A DNA stretch of 64,000 nt from Allodiplogaster sudhausi (GCA_945643635.1 CALZFC010000267.1:930001-994000), one strand, 5' to 3'. Positions 47,752-58,998 are shown, counted from the first letter of the stretch. The notes: generated by a model not told the origin, from the letters alone. Translations and numbers: made by a program.

Positions 47752-47823
47752 AGGTCCCGGGGAGATTTGAACTCCCGTCGCAGGATTCAGAGTCCTGAGT
47801 GCTAACCGCTACACCACGGGACC
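47752..47823 (-). tRNA. tRNA-Gln (CTG), unit 38
   Basis: Consensus. Confidence 0.95.
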
Positions 47824-47889
47824 GATGTTTGACAATGAGTGAAGGGAGTAAATAGAACCAAATTTCTAATTGAACATGAAAAAGATTTC

Positions 47890-47971
47890 TGACGAGAGTG
47901 GGATTCGAACCCACGCCTCCGAAGAGACTGGTGCCTTAAACCAGCGCCTTGGACCGCTCGGCCATCTCGCC
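47890..47971 (-). tRNA. tRNA-Leu (AAG), unit 38
   Basis: Consensus. Confidence 0.95.
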
Positions 47972-48211
47972 ACGGATGAAGGAGAGAAAGGGGATTCTGT
48001 AATGTGAAGTTGTTCAAACAAAAAGAATGAAAAATTCTTGAAATCCTTGAAAATGTAAAAAGTCGTTTAAAATAAAGCAAAATTCTAGAAATCTGTTTAA
48101 GAAAGAAAACGTTGAGCCAGAGCTTGTTACAGAGAGAGTGGATTCTGAAATGTGAAAGCGTTTACAAAAAAAAAAAAAAATTCTTGTATTCCTTCAAAAT
48201 GGAAAAGGTTC

Positions 48212-48283
48212 AGGTCCCGGGGAGATTTGAACTCCCGTCGCAGGATTCAGAGTCCTGAGTGCTAACCGCTACACCACGGGACC
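48212..48283 (-). tRNA. tRNA-Gln (CTG), unit 39
   Basis: Consensus. Confidence 0.95.
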
Positions 48284-48349
48284 GATGTTTGACAATGAGT
48301 GAAGGGAGTAAATAGAACCAAATTTCTAATTGAACATGAAAAAGATTTC

Positions 48350-48431
48350 TGACGAGAGTGGGATTCGAACCCACGCCTCCGAAGAGACTGGTGCCTTAAA
48401 CCAGCGCCTTGGACCGCTCGGCCATCTCGCC
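48350..48431 (-). tRNA. tRNA-Leu (AAG), unit 39
   Basis: Consensus. Confidence 0.95.
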
Positions 48432-48670
48432 ACGGATGAAGGAGAGAAAGGGGATTCTGTAATGTGAAGTTGTTCATACAAAAAGAATGAAAAATTCTTG
48501 AAATCCTTGAAAATGTAAAAAGTCGTTTAAAATAAAGCAATATTCTAGAAATCTGTTTAAGAAAGAAAAGTTGAGCCAGAGCTTGCCTCAGAGAGAGTGG
48601 ATTCTGAAATGTGAAAGCGTTTACAAAAAAAAAAAAAAATTCTTGTATTCCTTCAAAATGGAAAAGGTTC

Positions 48671-48742
48671 AGGTCCCGGGGAGATTTGAACTCCCGTCGC
48701 AGGATTCAGAGTCCTGAGTGCTAACCGCTACACCACGGGACC
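48671..48742 (-). tRNA. tRNA-Gln (CTG), unit 40
   Basis: Consensus. Confidence 0.95.
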
Positions 48743-48809
48743 GATGTTTGACAATGAGTGAAGGGAGTAAATAGAACAAAATTTCTAATTGAACATAAAA
48801 AAAGATTTC

Positions 48810-48891
48810 TGCCGAGAGTGGGATTCGAACCCACGCCTCCGAAGAGACTGGTGCCTTAAACCAGCGCCTTGGACCGCTCGGCCATCTCGCC
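48810..48891 (-). tRNA. tRNA-Leu (AAG), unit 40
   Basis: Acceptor TCTCGGC variant. Confidence 0.88.
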
Positions 48892-49129
48892 ACGGTTGAA
48901 AGAGAGAAAGGGGATTCTGTAATGTGAAGTTATTCATACAAAAAGAATGAAAAATTCTTGAAATCCTTGAAAATGTAAAAAGTCGTTTAAAATAAAGCAA
49001 AATTCTAGAAATCTGTTTAAGAAAGAAAACGTTGAGCCAGAGCTTGTCACAGAGAGAGTGGATTCTGAAATGTGAAAGCGTTTACAAAAAAAAAAAAATT
49101 CTTGTATTCCTTCAAAATGGAAAAGGTTC

Positions 49130-49201
49130 AGGTCCCGGGGAGATTTGAACTCCCGTCGCAGGATTCAGAGTCCTGAGTGCTAACCGCTACACCACGGGAC
49201 C
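49130..49201 (-). tRNA. tRNA-Gln (CTG), unit 41
   Basis: Consensus. Confidence 0.95.
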
Positions 49202-49267
49202 GATGTTTGACAATGAGTGAAGGGAGTAAATAGAACAAAATTTCTAATTGAACATAAAAAAGATTTC

Positions 49268-49349
49268 TGCCGAGAGTGGGATTCGAACCCACGCCTCCGA
49301 AGAGACTGGTGCCTTAAACCAGCGCCTTGGACCGCTCGGCCATCTCGCC
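49268..49349 (-). tRNA. tRNA-Leu (AAG), unit 41
   Basis: Acceptor TCTCGGC variant. Confidence 0.88.
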
Positions 49350-49576
49350 ACGGTTGAAAGAGAGAAAGGGGATTCTGTAATGTGAAGTTATTCATACAAA
49401 AAGAATGAAAAATTCTTGAAATCCTTAAAAAGTCGTTTAAAATAAAGCAAAATTCTAGAAATCTGTTTAAGAAAGAAAAGTTGAGCCAGAGCTTGCCTCA
49501 GAGAGAGTGGATTCTGAAATGTGAAAGCGTTTACAAAAAAAAAAATTCTTGTATTCCTTCAAAATGGAAAAGGTTC

Positions 49577-49648
49577 AGGTCCCGGGGAGATTTGAACTCC
49601 CGTCGCAGGATTCAGAGTCCTGAGTGCTAACCGCTACACCACGGGACC
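49577..49648 (-). tRNA. tRNA-Gln (CTG), unit 42
   Basis: Consensus. Confidence 0.95.
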
Positions 49649-49714
49649 GATGTTTGACAATGAGTGAAGGGAGTAAATAGAACCAAATTTCTAATTGAAC
49701 ATGAAAAAGATTTC

Positions 49715-49796
49715 TGACGAGAGTGGGATTCGAACCCACGCCTCCGAAGAGACTGGTGCCTTAAACCAGCGCCTTGGACCGCTCGGCCATCTCGCC
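49715..49796 (-). tRNA. tRNA-Leu (AAG), unit 42
   Basis: Consensus. Confidence 0.95.
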
Positions 49797-50035
49797 ACGG
49801 ATGAAGGAGAGAAAGGGGATTCTGTAATGTGAAGTTGTTCAAACAAAAAGAATGAAAAATTCTTGAAATCCTTGAAAATGTAAAAAGTCGTTTAAAATAA
49901 AGCAAAATTCTAGAAATCTGTTTAAGAAAGAAAACGTTGAGCCAGAGCTTGTTACAGAGAGAGTGGATTCTGAAATGTGAAAGCGTTTACAAAAAAAAAA
50001 AAAATTCTTGTATTCCTTCAAAATGGAAAAGGTTC

Positions 50036-50107
50036 AGGTCCCGGGGAGATTTGAACTCCCGTCGCAGGATTCAGAGTCCTGAGTGCTAACCGCTACACCA
50101 CGGGACC
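50036..50107 (-). tRNA. tRNA-Gln (CTG), unit 43
   Basis: Consensus. Confidence 0.95.
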
Positions 50108-50173
50108 GATGTTTGACAATGAGTGAAGGGAGTAAATAGAACAAAATTTCTAATTGAACATAAAAAAGATTTC

Positions 50174-50255
50174 TGACGAGAGTGGGATTCGAACCCACGC
50201 CTCCGAAGAGACTGGTGCCTTAAACCAGCGCCTTGGACCGCTCGGCCATCTCGCC
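50174..50255 (-). tRNA. tRNA-Leu (AAG), unit 43
   Basis: Consensus. Confidence 0.95.
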
Positions 50256-50493
50256 ACGGTTGAAAGAGAGAAAGGGGATTCTGTAATGTGAAGTTATTCA
50301 TACAAAAAGAATGAAAAATTCTTGAAATCCTTGAAAATGTAAAAAGTCGTTTAAAATAAAGCAAAATTCTATAAATCTGTTTAAGAAAGAAAACGTTGAG
50401 CCAGAGCTTGTCACAGAGAGAGTGGATTCTGAAATGTGAAAGCGTTTACAAAAAAAAAAAAATTCTTGTATTCCTTCAAAATGGAAAAGGTTC

Positions 50494-50565
50494 AGGTCCC
50501 GGGGAGATTTGAACTCCCGTCGCAGGATTCAGAGTCCTGAGTGCTAACCGCTACACCACGGGACC
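50494..50565 (-). tRNA. tRNA-Gln (CTG), unit 44
   Basis: Consensus. Confidence 0.95.
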
Positions 50566-50631
50566 GATGTTTGACAATGAGTGAAGGGAGTAAATAGAAC
50601 AAAATTTCTAATTGAACATAAAAAAGATTTC

Positions 50632-50713
50632 TGCCGAGAGTGGGATTCGAACCCACGCCTCCGAAGAGACTGGTGCCTTAAACCAGCGCCTTGGACCGCT
50701 CGGCCATCTCGCC
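50632..50713 (-). tRNA. tRNA-Leu (AAG), unit 44
   Basis: Acceptor TCTCGGC variant. Confidence 0.88.
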
Positions 50714-50943
50714 ACGGTTGAAAGAGAGAAAGGGGATTCTGTAATGTGAAGTTATTCATACAAAAAGAATGAAAAATTCTTGAAATCCTTAAAAAGTCGT
50801 TTAAAATAAAGCAAAATTCTAGAAATCTGTTTAAGAAAGAAAAGTTGAGCCAGAGCTTGCCTCAGAGAGAGTGGATTCTGAAATGTGAAAGCGTTTACAA
50901 AAAAAAAAAAAATTCTTGTATTCCTTCAAAATGGAAAAGGTTC

Positions 50944-51015
50944 AGGTCCCGGGGAGATTTGAACTCCCGTCGCAGGATTCAGAGTCCTGAGTGCTAACCG
51001 CTACACCACGGCACC
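50944..51015 (-). tRNA. tRNA-Gln (CTG), unit 45
   Basis: 5' acceptor GGTGCCG, one mismatch. Confidence 0.85.
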
Positions 51016-51081
51016 GATGTTTGACAATGAGTGAAGGGAGTAAATAGAACAAAATTTCTAATTGAACATAAAAAAGATTTC

Positions 51082-51162
51082 TGCGAGAGTGGGATTCGAA
51101 CCCACGCCTCCGAAGAGACTGGTGCCTTAAACCAGCGCCTTGGACCGCTCGGCCATCTCGCC
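51082..51162 (-). tRNA. tRNA-Leu (AAG), unit 45, 3' acceptor deletion
   Basis: 81 bases: one base lost from the 3' acceptor strand (TCTCGC). Confidence 0.72.
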
Positions 51163-51398
51163 ACGGTTGAAAGAGAGAAAGGGGATTCTGTAATGTGAAG
51201 TTATTCATACAAAAAGAATGAAAAATTCTTGAAATCCTTGAAAATGTAAAAAGTCGTTTAAAATAAAGCAAATTCTAGAAATCTGTTTAAGAAAGAAAAG
51301 TTGAGCCAGAGCTTGCCTCAGAGAGAGTGGATTCTGAAATGTGAAAGCGTTTACAAAAAAAATAAAATGCTTGAATTCCTTCAAAATGGAAAAGGTTC

Positions 51399-51470
51399 AG
51401 GTCCCGGGGAGATTTGAACTCCCGTCGCAGGATTCAGAGTCCTGAGTGCTAACCGCTACACCACGGGACC
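51399..51470 (-). tRNA. tRNA-Gln (CTG), unit 46
   Basis: Consensus. Confidence 0.95.
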
Positions 51471-51536
51471 GATGTTTGACAATGAGTGAAGGGAGTAAAT
51501 AGAACAAAATTTCTAATTGAACATGAAAAAGATTTC

Positions 51537-51618
51537 TGACGAGAGTGGGATTCGAACCCACGCCTCCGAAGAGACTGGTGCCTTAAACCAGCGCCTTGGA
51601 CCGCTCGGCCATCTCGCC
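51537..51618 (-). tRNA. tRNA-Leu (AAG), unit 46
   Basis: Consensus. Confidence 0.95.
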
Positions 51619-51865
51619 ACGGATGAAAGAGAGAAAGGGGATTCTGTAATGTGAAGTTGTTCATACAAAAAGAATGAAAAATTCTTGAAATCCTTGAAAA
51701 TGTAAAAAGTCGTTTAAAATAAAGCAAAATTCTAGAAATCTGTTTAAGAAATAAAACGTTGAGCCAGAGCTTGCCACAGAGAGAGAGAGTGGATTCTGAA
51801 ATGTGAAAGCGTTTCAAAAAATAAGAAAATAAAATAATTGAATTCCTTCAAAATGGAAAAGGTTC

Positions 51866-51943
51866 AGGTCCCGGGGAGATTTGAACTCCCGCCGCAGGAT
51901 TCAGAGTCCTGACAATGAGTGCTAACCGCTACACCACGGGACC
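51866..51943 (-). tRNA. tRNA-Gln (CTG) insertion variant, unit 47
   Basis: CATTGT insertion plus variable-loop A to G. Confidence 0.6.
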
Positions 51944-52009
51944 GATGTTTGACAATGAGTGAAAGGAGTAAATAGAACAAAATTTCTAATTGAACATGAA
52001 AAAGATTTC

Positions 52010-52091
52010 TGACGAGAGTGGGATTCGAACCCACGCCTCCGAAGAGACTGGTGCCTTAAACCAGCGCCTTGGACCGCTCGGCCATCTCGCC
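52010..52091 (-). tRNA. tRNA-Leu (AAG), unit 47
   Basis: Consensus. Confidence 0.95.
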
Positions 52092-52334
52092 ACGGATGAA
52101 AGAGAGAAAGGGGATTCTGTAATGTGAAGTTGTTCATACAAAAAGAATGAAAAATTCTTGAAATCCTTGAAAATGTAAAAAGTCGTTTAAAATAAAGCAA
52201 AATTCTAGAAATCTGTTTAAGAAATAAAACGTTGAGCCAGAGCTTGCCACAGAGAGAGTGGATTCTGAAATGTGAAAGCGTTTACAAAAAAAAAAAAATA
52301 AAATTCTTGAATTCCTTCAAAATGGAAAAGGTTC

Positions 52335-52406
52335 AGGTCCCGGGGAGATTTGAACTCCCGTCGCAGGATTCAGAGTCCTGAGTGCTAACCGCTACACCAC
52401 GGGACC
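52335..52406 (-). tRNA. tRNA-Gln (CTG), unit 48
   Basis: Consensus. Confidence 0.95.
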
Positions 52407-52471
52407 GATGTTTGACTATGAGTGAAGGGAGTAAATAGAACAAAATTTCTAATTGAACATGAAAAGATTTC

Positions 52472-52553
52472 TGACGAGAGTGGGATTCGAACCCACGCCT
52501 CCGAAGAGACTGGTGCCTTAAACCAGCGCCTTGGACCGCTCGGCCATCTCGCC
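52472..52553 (-). tRNA. tRNA-Leu (AAG), unit 48
   Basis: Consensus; its T-run terminator is TTTT, one base shorter than usual. Confidence 0.95.
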
Positions 52554-52800
52554 ACGGATGAAAGAGAGAAAGGGGATTCTGTAATGTGAAGTTGTTCATA
52601 CAAAAAGAATGAAAAATTCTTGAAATCCTTGAAAATGTAAAAAGTCGTTTAAAATAAAGCAAAATTCTAGAAATCTGTTTAAGAAATAAAACGTTGAGCC
52701 AGAGCTTGCCACAGAGAGAGAGAGTGGATTCTGAAATGTGAAAGCGTTTCAAAAAATAAGAAAATAAAATAATTGAATTCCTTCAAAATGGAAAAGGTTC

Positions 52801-52878
52801 AGGTCCCGGGGAGATTTGAACTCCCGCCGCAGGATTCAGAGTCCTGACAATGAGTGCTAACCGCTACACCACGGGACC
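52801..52878 (-). tRNA. tRNA-Gln (CTG) insertion variant, unit 49
   Basis: As unit 47. Confidence 0.6.
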
Positions 52879-52944
52879 GATGTTTGACAATGAGTGAAAG
52901 GAGTAAATAGAACAAAATTTCTAATTGAACATGAAAAAGATTTC

Positions 52945-53026
52945 TGACGAGAGTGGGATTCGAACCCACGCCTCCGAAGAGACTGGTGCCTTAAACCAGC
53001 GCCTTGGACCGCTCGGCCATCTCGCC
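52945..53026 (-). tRNA. tRNA-Leu (AAG), unit 49
   Basis: Consensus. Confidence 0.95.
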
Positions 53027-53270
53027 ACGGATGAAAGAGAGAAAGGGGATTCTGTAATGTGAAGTTGTTCATACAAAAAGAATGAAAAATTCTTGAAATC
53101 CTTGAAAATGTAAAAAGTCGTTTAAAATAAAGCAAAATTCTAGAAATCTGTTTAAGAAATAAAACGTTGAGCCAGAGCTTGCCACAGAGAGAGTGGATTC
53201 TGAAATGTGAAAGCGTTTACAAAAAAAAAGAAAATAAAATTCTTGAATTCCTTCAAAATGGAAAAGGTTC

Positions 53271-53342
53271 AGGTCCCGGGGAGATTTGAACTCCCGTCGC
53301 AGGATTCAGAGTCCTGAGTGCTAACCGCTACACCACGGGACC
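53271..53342 (-). tRNA. tRNA-Gln (CTG), unit 50
   Basis: Consensus. Confidence 0.95.
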
Positions 53343-53407
53343 GATGTTTGACTATGAGTGAAGGGAGTAAATAGAACAAAATTTCTAATTGAACATGAAA
53401 AGATTTC

Positions 53408-53489
53408 TGACGAGAGTGGGATTCGAACCCACGCCTCCGAAGAGACTGGTGCCTTAAACCAGCGCCTTGGACCGCTCGGCCATCTCGCC
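53408..53489 (-). tRNA. tRNA-Leu (AAG), unit 50
   Basis: Consensus; TTTT terminator. Confidence 0.95.
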
Positions 53490-53736
53490 ACGGATGAAAG
53501 AGAGAAAGGGGATTCTGTAATGTGAAGTTGTTCATACAAAAAGAATGAAAAATTCTTGAAATCCTTGAAAATGTAAAAAGTCGTTTAAAATAAAGCAAAA
53601 TTCTAGAAATCTGTTTAAGAAATAAAACGTTGAGCCAGAGCTTGCCACAGAGAGAGAGAGTGGATTCTGAAATGTGAAAGCGTTTCAAAAAATAAGAAAA
53701 TAAAATAATTGAATTCCTTCAAAATGGAAAAGGTTC

Positions 53737-53814
53737 AGGTCCCGGGGAGATTTGAACTCCCGCCGCAGGATTCAGAGTCCTGACAATGAGTGCTAACCGC
53801 TACACCACGGGACC
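53737..53814 (-). tRNA. tRNA-Gln (CTG) insertion variant, unit 51
   Basis: As unit 47. Confidence 0.6.
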
Positions 53815-53880
53815 GATGTTTGACAATGAGTGAAAGGAGTAAATAGAACAAAATTTCTAATTGAACATGAAAAAGATTTC

Positions 53881-53962
53881 TGACGAGAGTGGGATTCGAA
53901 CCCACGCCTCCGAAGAGACTGGTGCCTTAAACCAGCGCCTTGGACCGCTCGGCCATCTCGCC
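53881..53962 (-). tRNA. tRNA-Leu (AAG), unit 51
   Basis: Consensus. Confidence 0.95.
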
Positions 53963-54190
53963 ACGGATGAAAGAGAGAAAGGGGATTCTGTAATGTGAAG
54001 TTGTTCATACAAAAAGAATGAAAAATTCTTGAAATCCTTAAAAAGTCGTTTAAAATAAAGCAAAATTCTAGAAATCTGTTTAAGAAAGAAAAGTTGAGCC
54101 AGAGCTTGCCTCAGAGAGAGTGGATTCTGAAATGTGAAAGCGTTTACAAAAAAAAAAAATTCTTGTATTCCTTCAAAATGGAAAAGGTTC

Positions 54191-54262
54191 AGGTCCCGGG
54201 GAGATTTGAACTCCCGTCGCAGGATTCAGAGTCCTGAGTGCTAACCGCTACACCACGGGACC
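54191..54262 (-). tRNA. tRNA-Gln (CTG), unit 52
   Basis: Consensus. Confidence 0.95.
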
Positions 54263-54329
54263 GATGTTTGACAATGAGTGAAGGGAGTAAATAGAACAAA
54301 ATTTCTAATTGAACATAAAAAAAGATTTC

Positions 54330-54411
54330 TGACGAGAGTGGGATTCGAACCCACGCCTCCGAAGAGACTGGTGCCTTAAACCAGCGCCTTGGACCGCTCG
54401 GCCATCTCGCC
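54330..54411 (-). tRNA. tRNA-Leu (AAG), unit 52
   Basis: Consensus. Confidence 0.95.
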
Positions 54412-54647
54412 ACGGTTGAAAGAGAGAAAGGGGATTCTGTAATGTGAAGTTGTTCATACAAAAAGAATGAAAAATTCTTGAAATCCTTGAAAATGTAAAA
54501 AGTCGTTTAAAATAAAGCAAATTCTAGAAATCTGTTTAAGAAAGAAAAGTTGAGCCAGAGCTTGCCTCAGAGAGAGTGGATTCTGAAATGTGAAAGCGTT
54601 TACAAAAAAAATAAAATGCTTGAATTCCTTCAAAATGGAAAAGGTTC

Positions 54648-54719
54648 AGGTCCCGGGGAGATTTGAACTCCCGTCGCAGGATTCAGAGTCCTGAGTGCTA
54701 ACCGCTACACCACGGGACC
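54648..54719 (-). tRNA. tRNA-Gln (CTG), unit 53
   Basis: Consensus. Confidence 0.95.
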
Positions 54720-54785
54720 GATGTTTGACAATGAGTGAAGGGAGTAAATAGAACAAAATTTCTAATTGAACATGAAAAAGATTTC

Positions 54786-54867
54786 TGACGAGAGTGGGAT
54801 TCGAACCCACGCCTCCGAAGAGACTGGTGCCTTAAACCAGCGCCTTGGACCGCTCGGCCATCTCGCC
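54786..54867 (-). tRNA. tRNA-Leu (AAG), unit 53
   Basis: Consensus. Confidence 0.95.
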
Positions 54868-55113
54868 ACGGATGAAAGAGAGAAAGGGGATTCTGTAATG
54901 TGAAGTTGTTCATACAAAAAGAATGAAAAATTCTTGAAATCCTTGAAAATGTAAAAAGTCGTTTAAAATAAAGCAAAATTCTAGAAATCTGTTTAAGAAA
55001 TAAAACGTTGAGCCAGAGCTTGCCACAGAGAGAGAGAGTGGATTCTGAAATGTGAAAGCGTTTCAAAAAAAAGAAAATAAAATAATTGAATTCCTTCAAA
55101 ATGGAAAAGGTTC

Positions 55114-55191
55114 AGGTCCCGGGGAGATTTGAACTCCCGTCGCAGGATTCAGAGTCCTGACAATGAGTGCTAACCGCTACACCACGGGACC
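55114..55191 (-). tRNA. tRNA-Gln (CTG) insertion variant, unit 54
   Basis: CATTGT insertion with the normal variable loop. Confidence 0.6.
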
Positions 55192-55257
55192 GATGTTTGA
55201 CAATGAGTGAAAGGAGTAAATAGAACAAAATTTCTAATTGAACATGAAAAAGATTTC

Positions 55258-55339
55258 TGACGAGAGTGGGATTCGAACCCACGCCTCCGAAGAGACTGGT
55301 GCCTTAAACCAGCGCCTTGGACCGCTCGGCCATCTCGCC
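55258..55339 (-). tRNA. tRNA-Leu (AAG), unit 54
   Basis: Consensus. Confidence 0.95.
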
Positions 55340-55583
55340 ACGGATGAAAGAGAGAAAGGGGATTCTGTAATGTGAAGTTGTTCATACAAAAAGAATGAAA
55401 AATTCTTGAAATCCTTGAAAATGTAAAAAGTCGTTTAAAATAAAGCAAAATTCTAGAAATCTGTTTAAGAAATAAAACGTTGAGCCAGAGCTTGCCACAG
55501 AGAGAGTGGATTCTGAAATGTGAAAGCGTTTACAAAAAAAAAGAAAATAAAATTCTTGAATTCCTTCAAAATGGAAAAGGTTC

Positions 55584-55655
55584 AGGTCCCGGGGAGATTT
55601 GAACTCCCGTCGCAGGATTCAGAGTCCTGAGTGCTAACCGCTACACCACGGGACC
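55584..55655 (-). tRNA. tRNA-Gln (CTG), unit 55
   Basis: Consensus. Confidence 0.95.
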
Positions 55656-55720
55656 GATGTTTGACAATGAGTGAAGGGAGTAAATAGAACAAAATTTCTA
55701 ATTGAACATGAAAAGATTTC

Positions 55721-55802
55721 TGACGAGAGTGGGATTCGAACCCACGCCTCCGAAGAGACTGGTGCCTTAAACCAGCGCCTTGGACCGCTCGGCCATCTCG
55801 CC
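55721..55802 (-). tRNA. tRNA-Leu (AAG), unit 55
   Basis: Consensus; TTTT terminator. Confidence 0.95.
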
Positions 55803-56048
55803 ACGGATGAAAGAGAGAAAGGGGATTCTGTAATGTGAAGTTGTTCATACAAAAAGAATGAAAAATTCTTGAAATCCTTGAAAATGTAAAAAGTCGTTTA
55901 AAATAAAGCAAAATTCTAGAAATCTGTTTAAGAAATAAAACGTTGAGCCAGAGCTTGCCACAGAGAGAGAGAGTGGATTCTGAAATGTGAAAGCGTTTCA
56001 AAAAAAAGAAAATAAAATAATTGAATTCCTTCAAAATGGAAAAGGTTC

Positions 56049-56126
56049 AGGTCCCGGGGAGATTTGAACTCCCGCCGCAGGATTCAGAGTCCTGACAATG
56101 AGTGCTAACCGCTACACCACGGGACC
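56049..56126 (-). tRNA. tRNA-Gln (CTG) insertion variant, unit 56
   Basis: As unit 47. Confidence 0.6.
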
Positions 56127-56192
56127 GATGTTTGACAATGAGTGAAAGGAGTAAATAGAATAAAATTTCTAATTGAACATGAAAAAGATTTC

Positions 56193-56274
56193 TGACGAGA
56201 GTGGGATTCGAACCCACGCCTCCGAAGAGACTGGTGCCTTAAACCAGCGCCTTGGACCGCTCGGCCATCTCGCC
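56193..56274 (-). tRNA. tRNA-Leu (AAG), unit 56
   Basis: Consensus. Confidence 0.95.
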
Positions 56275-56517
56275 ACGGATGAAAGAGAGAAAGGGGATTC
56301 TGTAATGTGAAGTTGTTCATACAAAAAGAATGAAAAATTCTTGAAATCCTTGAAAATGTAAAAAGTCGTTTAAAATAAAGCAAAATTCTAGAAATCTTTT
56401 TAAGAAATAAAACGTTGAGCCAGAGCTTGCCACAGAGAGAGTGGATTCTGAAATGTGAAAGCGTTTACAAAAAAAAGAAAATAAAATTCTTGAATTCCTT
56501 CAAAATGGAAAAGGTTC

Positions 56518-56589
56518 AGGTCCCGGGGAGATTTGAACTCCCGTCGCAGGATTCAGAGTCCTGAGTGCTAACCGCTACACCACGGGACC
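56518..56589 (-). tRNA. tRNA-Gln (CTG), unit 57
   Basis: Consensus. Confidence 0.95.
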
Positions 56590-56654
56590 GATGTTTGACT
56601 ATGAGTGAAGGGAGTAAATAGAACAAAATTTCTAATTGAACATGAAAAGATTTC

Positions 56655-56736
56655 TGACGAGAGTGGGATTCGAACCCACGCCTCCGAAGAGACTGGTGCC
56701 TTAAACCAGCGCCTTGGACCGCTCGGCCATCTCGCC
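56655..56736 (-). tRNA. tRNA-Leu (AAG), unit 57
   Basis: Consensus; TTTT terminator. Confidence 0.95.
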
Positions 56737-56983
56737 ACGGATGAAAGAGAGAAAGGGGATTCTGTAATGTGAAGTTGTTCATACAAAAAGAATGAAAAAT
56801 TCTTGAAATCCTTGAAAATGTAAAAAGTCGTTTAAAATAAAGCAAAATTCTAGAAATCTGTTTAAGAAATAAAACGTTGAGCCAGAGCTTGCCACAGAGA
56901 GAGAGAGTGGATTCTGAAATGTGAAAGCGTTTCAAAAAATAAGAAAATAAAATAATTGAATTCCTTCAAAATGGAAAAGGTTC

Positions 56984-57061
56984 AGGTCCCGGGGAGATTT
57001 GAACTCCCGTCGCAGGATTCAGAGTCCTGACAATGAGTGCTAACCGCTACACCACGGGACC
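56984..57061 (-). tRNA. tRNA-Gln (CTG) insertion variant, unit 58
   Basis: As unit 54. Confidence 0.6.
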
Positions 57062-57127
57062 GATGTTTGACAATGAGTGAAAGGAGTAAATAGAACAAAA
57101 TTTCTAATTGAACATGAAAAAGATTTC

Positions 57128-57209
57128 TGACGAGAGTGGGATTCGAACCCACGCCTCCGAAGAGACTGGTGCCTTAAACCAGCGCCTTGGACCGCTCGGC
57201 CATCTCGCC
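57128..57209 (-). tRNA. tRNA-Leu (AAG), unit 58
   Basis: Consensus. Confidence 0.95.
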
Positions 57210-57453
57210 ACGGATGAAAGAGAGAAAGGGGATTCTGTAATGTGAAGTTGTTCATACAAAAAGAATGAAAAATTCTTGAAATCCTTGAAAATGTAAAAAG
57301 TCGTTTAAAATAAAGCAAAATTCTAGAAATCTGTTTAAGAAATAAAACGTTGAGCCAGAGCTTGCCACAGAGAGAGTGGATTCTGAAATGTGAAAGCGTT
57401 TACAAAAAAAAAGAAAATAAAATTCTTGAATTCCTTCAAAATGGAAAAGGTTC

Positions 57454-57525
57454 AGGTCCCGGGGAGATTTGAACTCCCGTCGCAGGATTCAGAGTCCTGA
57501 GTGCTAACCGCTACACCACGGGACC
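57454..57525 (-). tRNA. tRNA-Gln (CTG), unit 59
   Basis: Consensus. Confidence 0.95.
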
Positions 57526-57590
57526 GATGTTTGACAATGAGTGAAGGGAGTAAATAGAACAAAATTTCTAATTGAACATGAAAAGATTTC

Positions 57591-57672
57591 TGACGAGAGT
57601 GGGATTCGAACCCACGCCTCCGAAGAGACTGGTGCCTTAAACCAGCGCCTTGGACCGCTCGGCCATCTCGCC
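57591..57672 (-). tRNA. tRNA-Leu (AAG), unit 59
   Basis: Consensus; TTTT terminator. Confidence 0.95.
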
Positions 57673-57919
57673 ACGGATGAAAGAGAGAAAGGGGATTCTG
57701 TAATGTGAAGTTGTTCATACAAAAAGAATGAAAAATTCTTGAAATCCTTGAAAATGTAAAAAGTCGTTTAAAATAAAGCAAAATTCTAGAAATCTGTTTA
57801 AGAAATAAAACGTTGAGCCAGAGCTTGCCACAGAGAGAGAGAGTGGATTCTGAAATGTGAAAGCGTTTCAAAAAATAAGAAAATAAAATAATTGAATTCC
57901 TTCAAAATGGAAAAGGTTC

Positions 57920-57997
57920 AGGTCCCGGGGAGATTTGAACTCCCGCCGCAGGATTCAGAGTCCTGACAATGAGTGCTAACCGCTACACCACGGGACC
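57920..57997 (-). tRNA. tRNA-Gln (CTG) insertion variant, unit 60
   Basis: As unit 47. Confidence 0.6.
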
Positions 57998-58063
57998 GAT
58001 GTTTGACAATGAGTGAAAGGAGTAAATAGAACAAAATTTCTAATTGAACATGAAAAAGATTTC

Positions 58064-58145
58064 TGACGAGAGTGGGATTCGAACCCACGCCTCCGAAGAG
58101 ACTGGTGCCTTAAACCAGCGCCTTGGACCGCTCGGCCATCTCGCC
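58064..58145 (-). tRNA. tRNA-Leu (AAG), unit 60
   Basis: Consensus. Confidence 0.95.
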
Positions 58146-58389
58146 ACGGATGAAAGAGAGAAAGGGGATTCTGTAATGTGAAGTTGTTCATACAAAAAGA
58201 ATGAAAAATTCTTGAAATCCTTGAAAATGTAAAAAGTCGTTTAAAATAAAGCAAAATTCTAGAAATCTGTTTAAGAAATAAAACGTTGAGCCAGAGCTTG
58301 CCACAGAGAGAGTGGATTCTGAAATGTGAAAGCGTTTACAAAAAAAAAGAAAATAAAATTCTTGAATTCCTTCAAAATGGAAAAGGTTC

Positions 58390-58461
58390 AGGTCCCGGGG
58401 AGATTTGAACTCCCGTCGCAGGATTCAGAGTCCTGAGTGCTAACCGCTACACCACGGGACC
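58390..58461 (-). tRNA. tRNA-Gln (CTG), unit 61
   Basis: Consensus. Confidence 0.95.
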
Positions 58462-58526
58462 GATGTTTGACTATGAGTGAAGGGAGTAAATAGAACAAAA
58501 TTTCTAATTGAACATGAAAAGATTTC

Positions 58527-58608
58527 TGACGAGAGTGGGATTCGAACCCACGCCTCCGAAGAGACTGGTGCCTTAAACCAGCGCCTTGGACCGCTCGGCC
58601 ATCTCGCC
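58527..58608 (-). tRNA. tRNA-Leu (AAG), unit 61
   Basis: Consensus; TTTT terminator. Confidence 0.95.
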
Positions 58609-58855
58609 ACGGATGAAAGAGAGAAAGGGGATTCTGTAATGTGAAGTTGTTCATACAAAAAGAATGAAAAATTCTTGAAATCCTTGAAAATGTAAAAAGT
58701 CGTTTAAAATAAAGCAAAATTCTAGAAATCTGTTTAAGAAATAAAACGTTGAGCCAGAGCTTGCCACAGAGAGAGAGAGTGGATTCTGAAATGGGAAAGC
58801 GTTTCAAAAAATAAGAAAATAAAATAATTGAATTCCTTCAAAATGGAAAAGGTTC

Positions 58856-58932
58856 AGGTCCCGGGGAGATTTGAACTCCCGCGCAGGATTCAGAGTCCTG
58901 ACAATGAGTGCTAACCGCTACACCACGGGACC
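58856..58932 (-). tRNA. tRNA-Gln (CTG) insertion variant, unit 62
   Basis: CATTGT insertion plus a one-base variable-loop deletion (77 bases). Confidence 0.55.
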
Positions 58933-58998
58933 GATGTTTGACAATGAGTGAAAGGAGTAAATAGAACAAAATTTCTAATTGAACATGAAAAAGATTTC

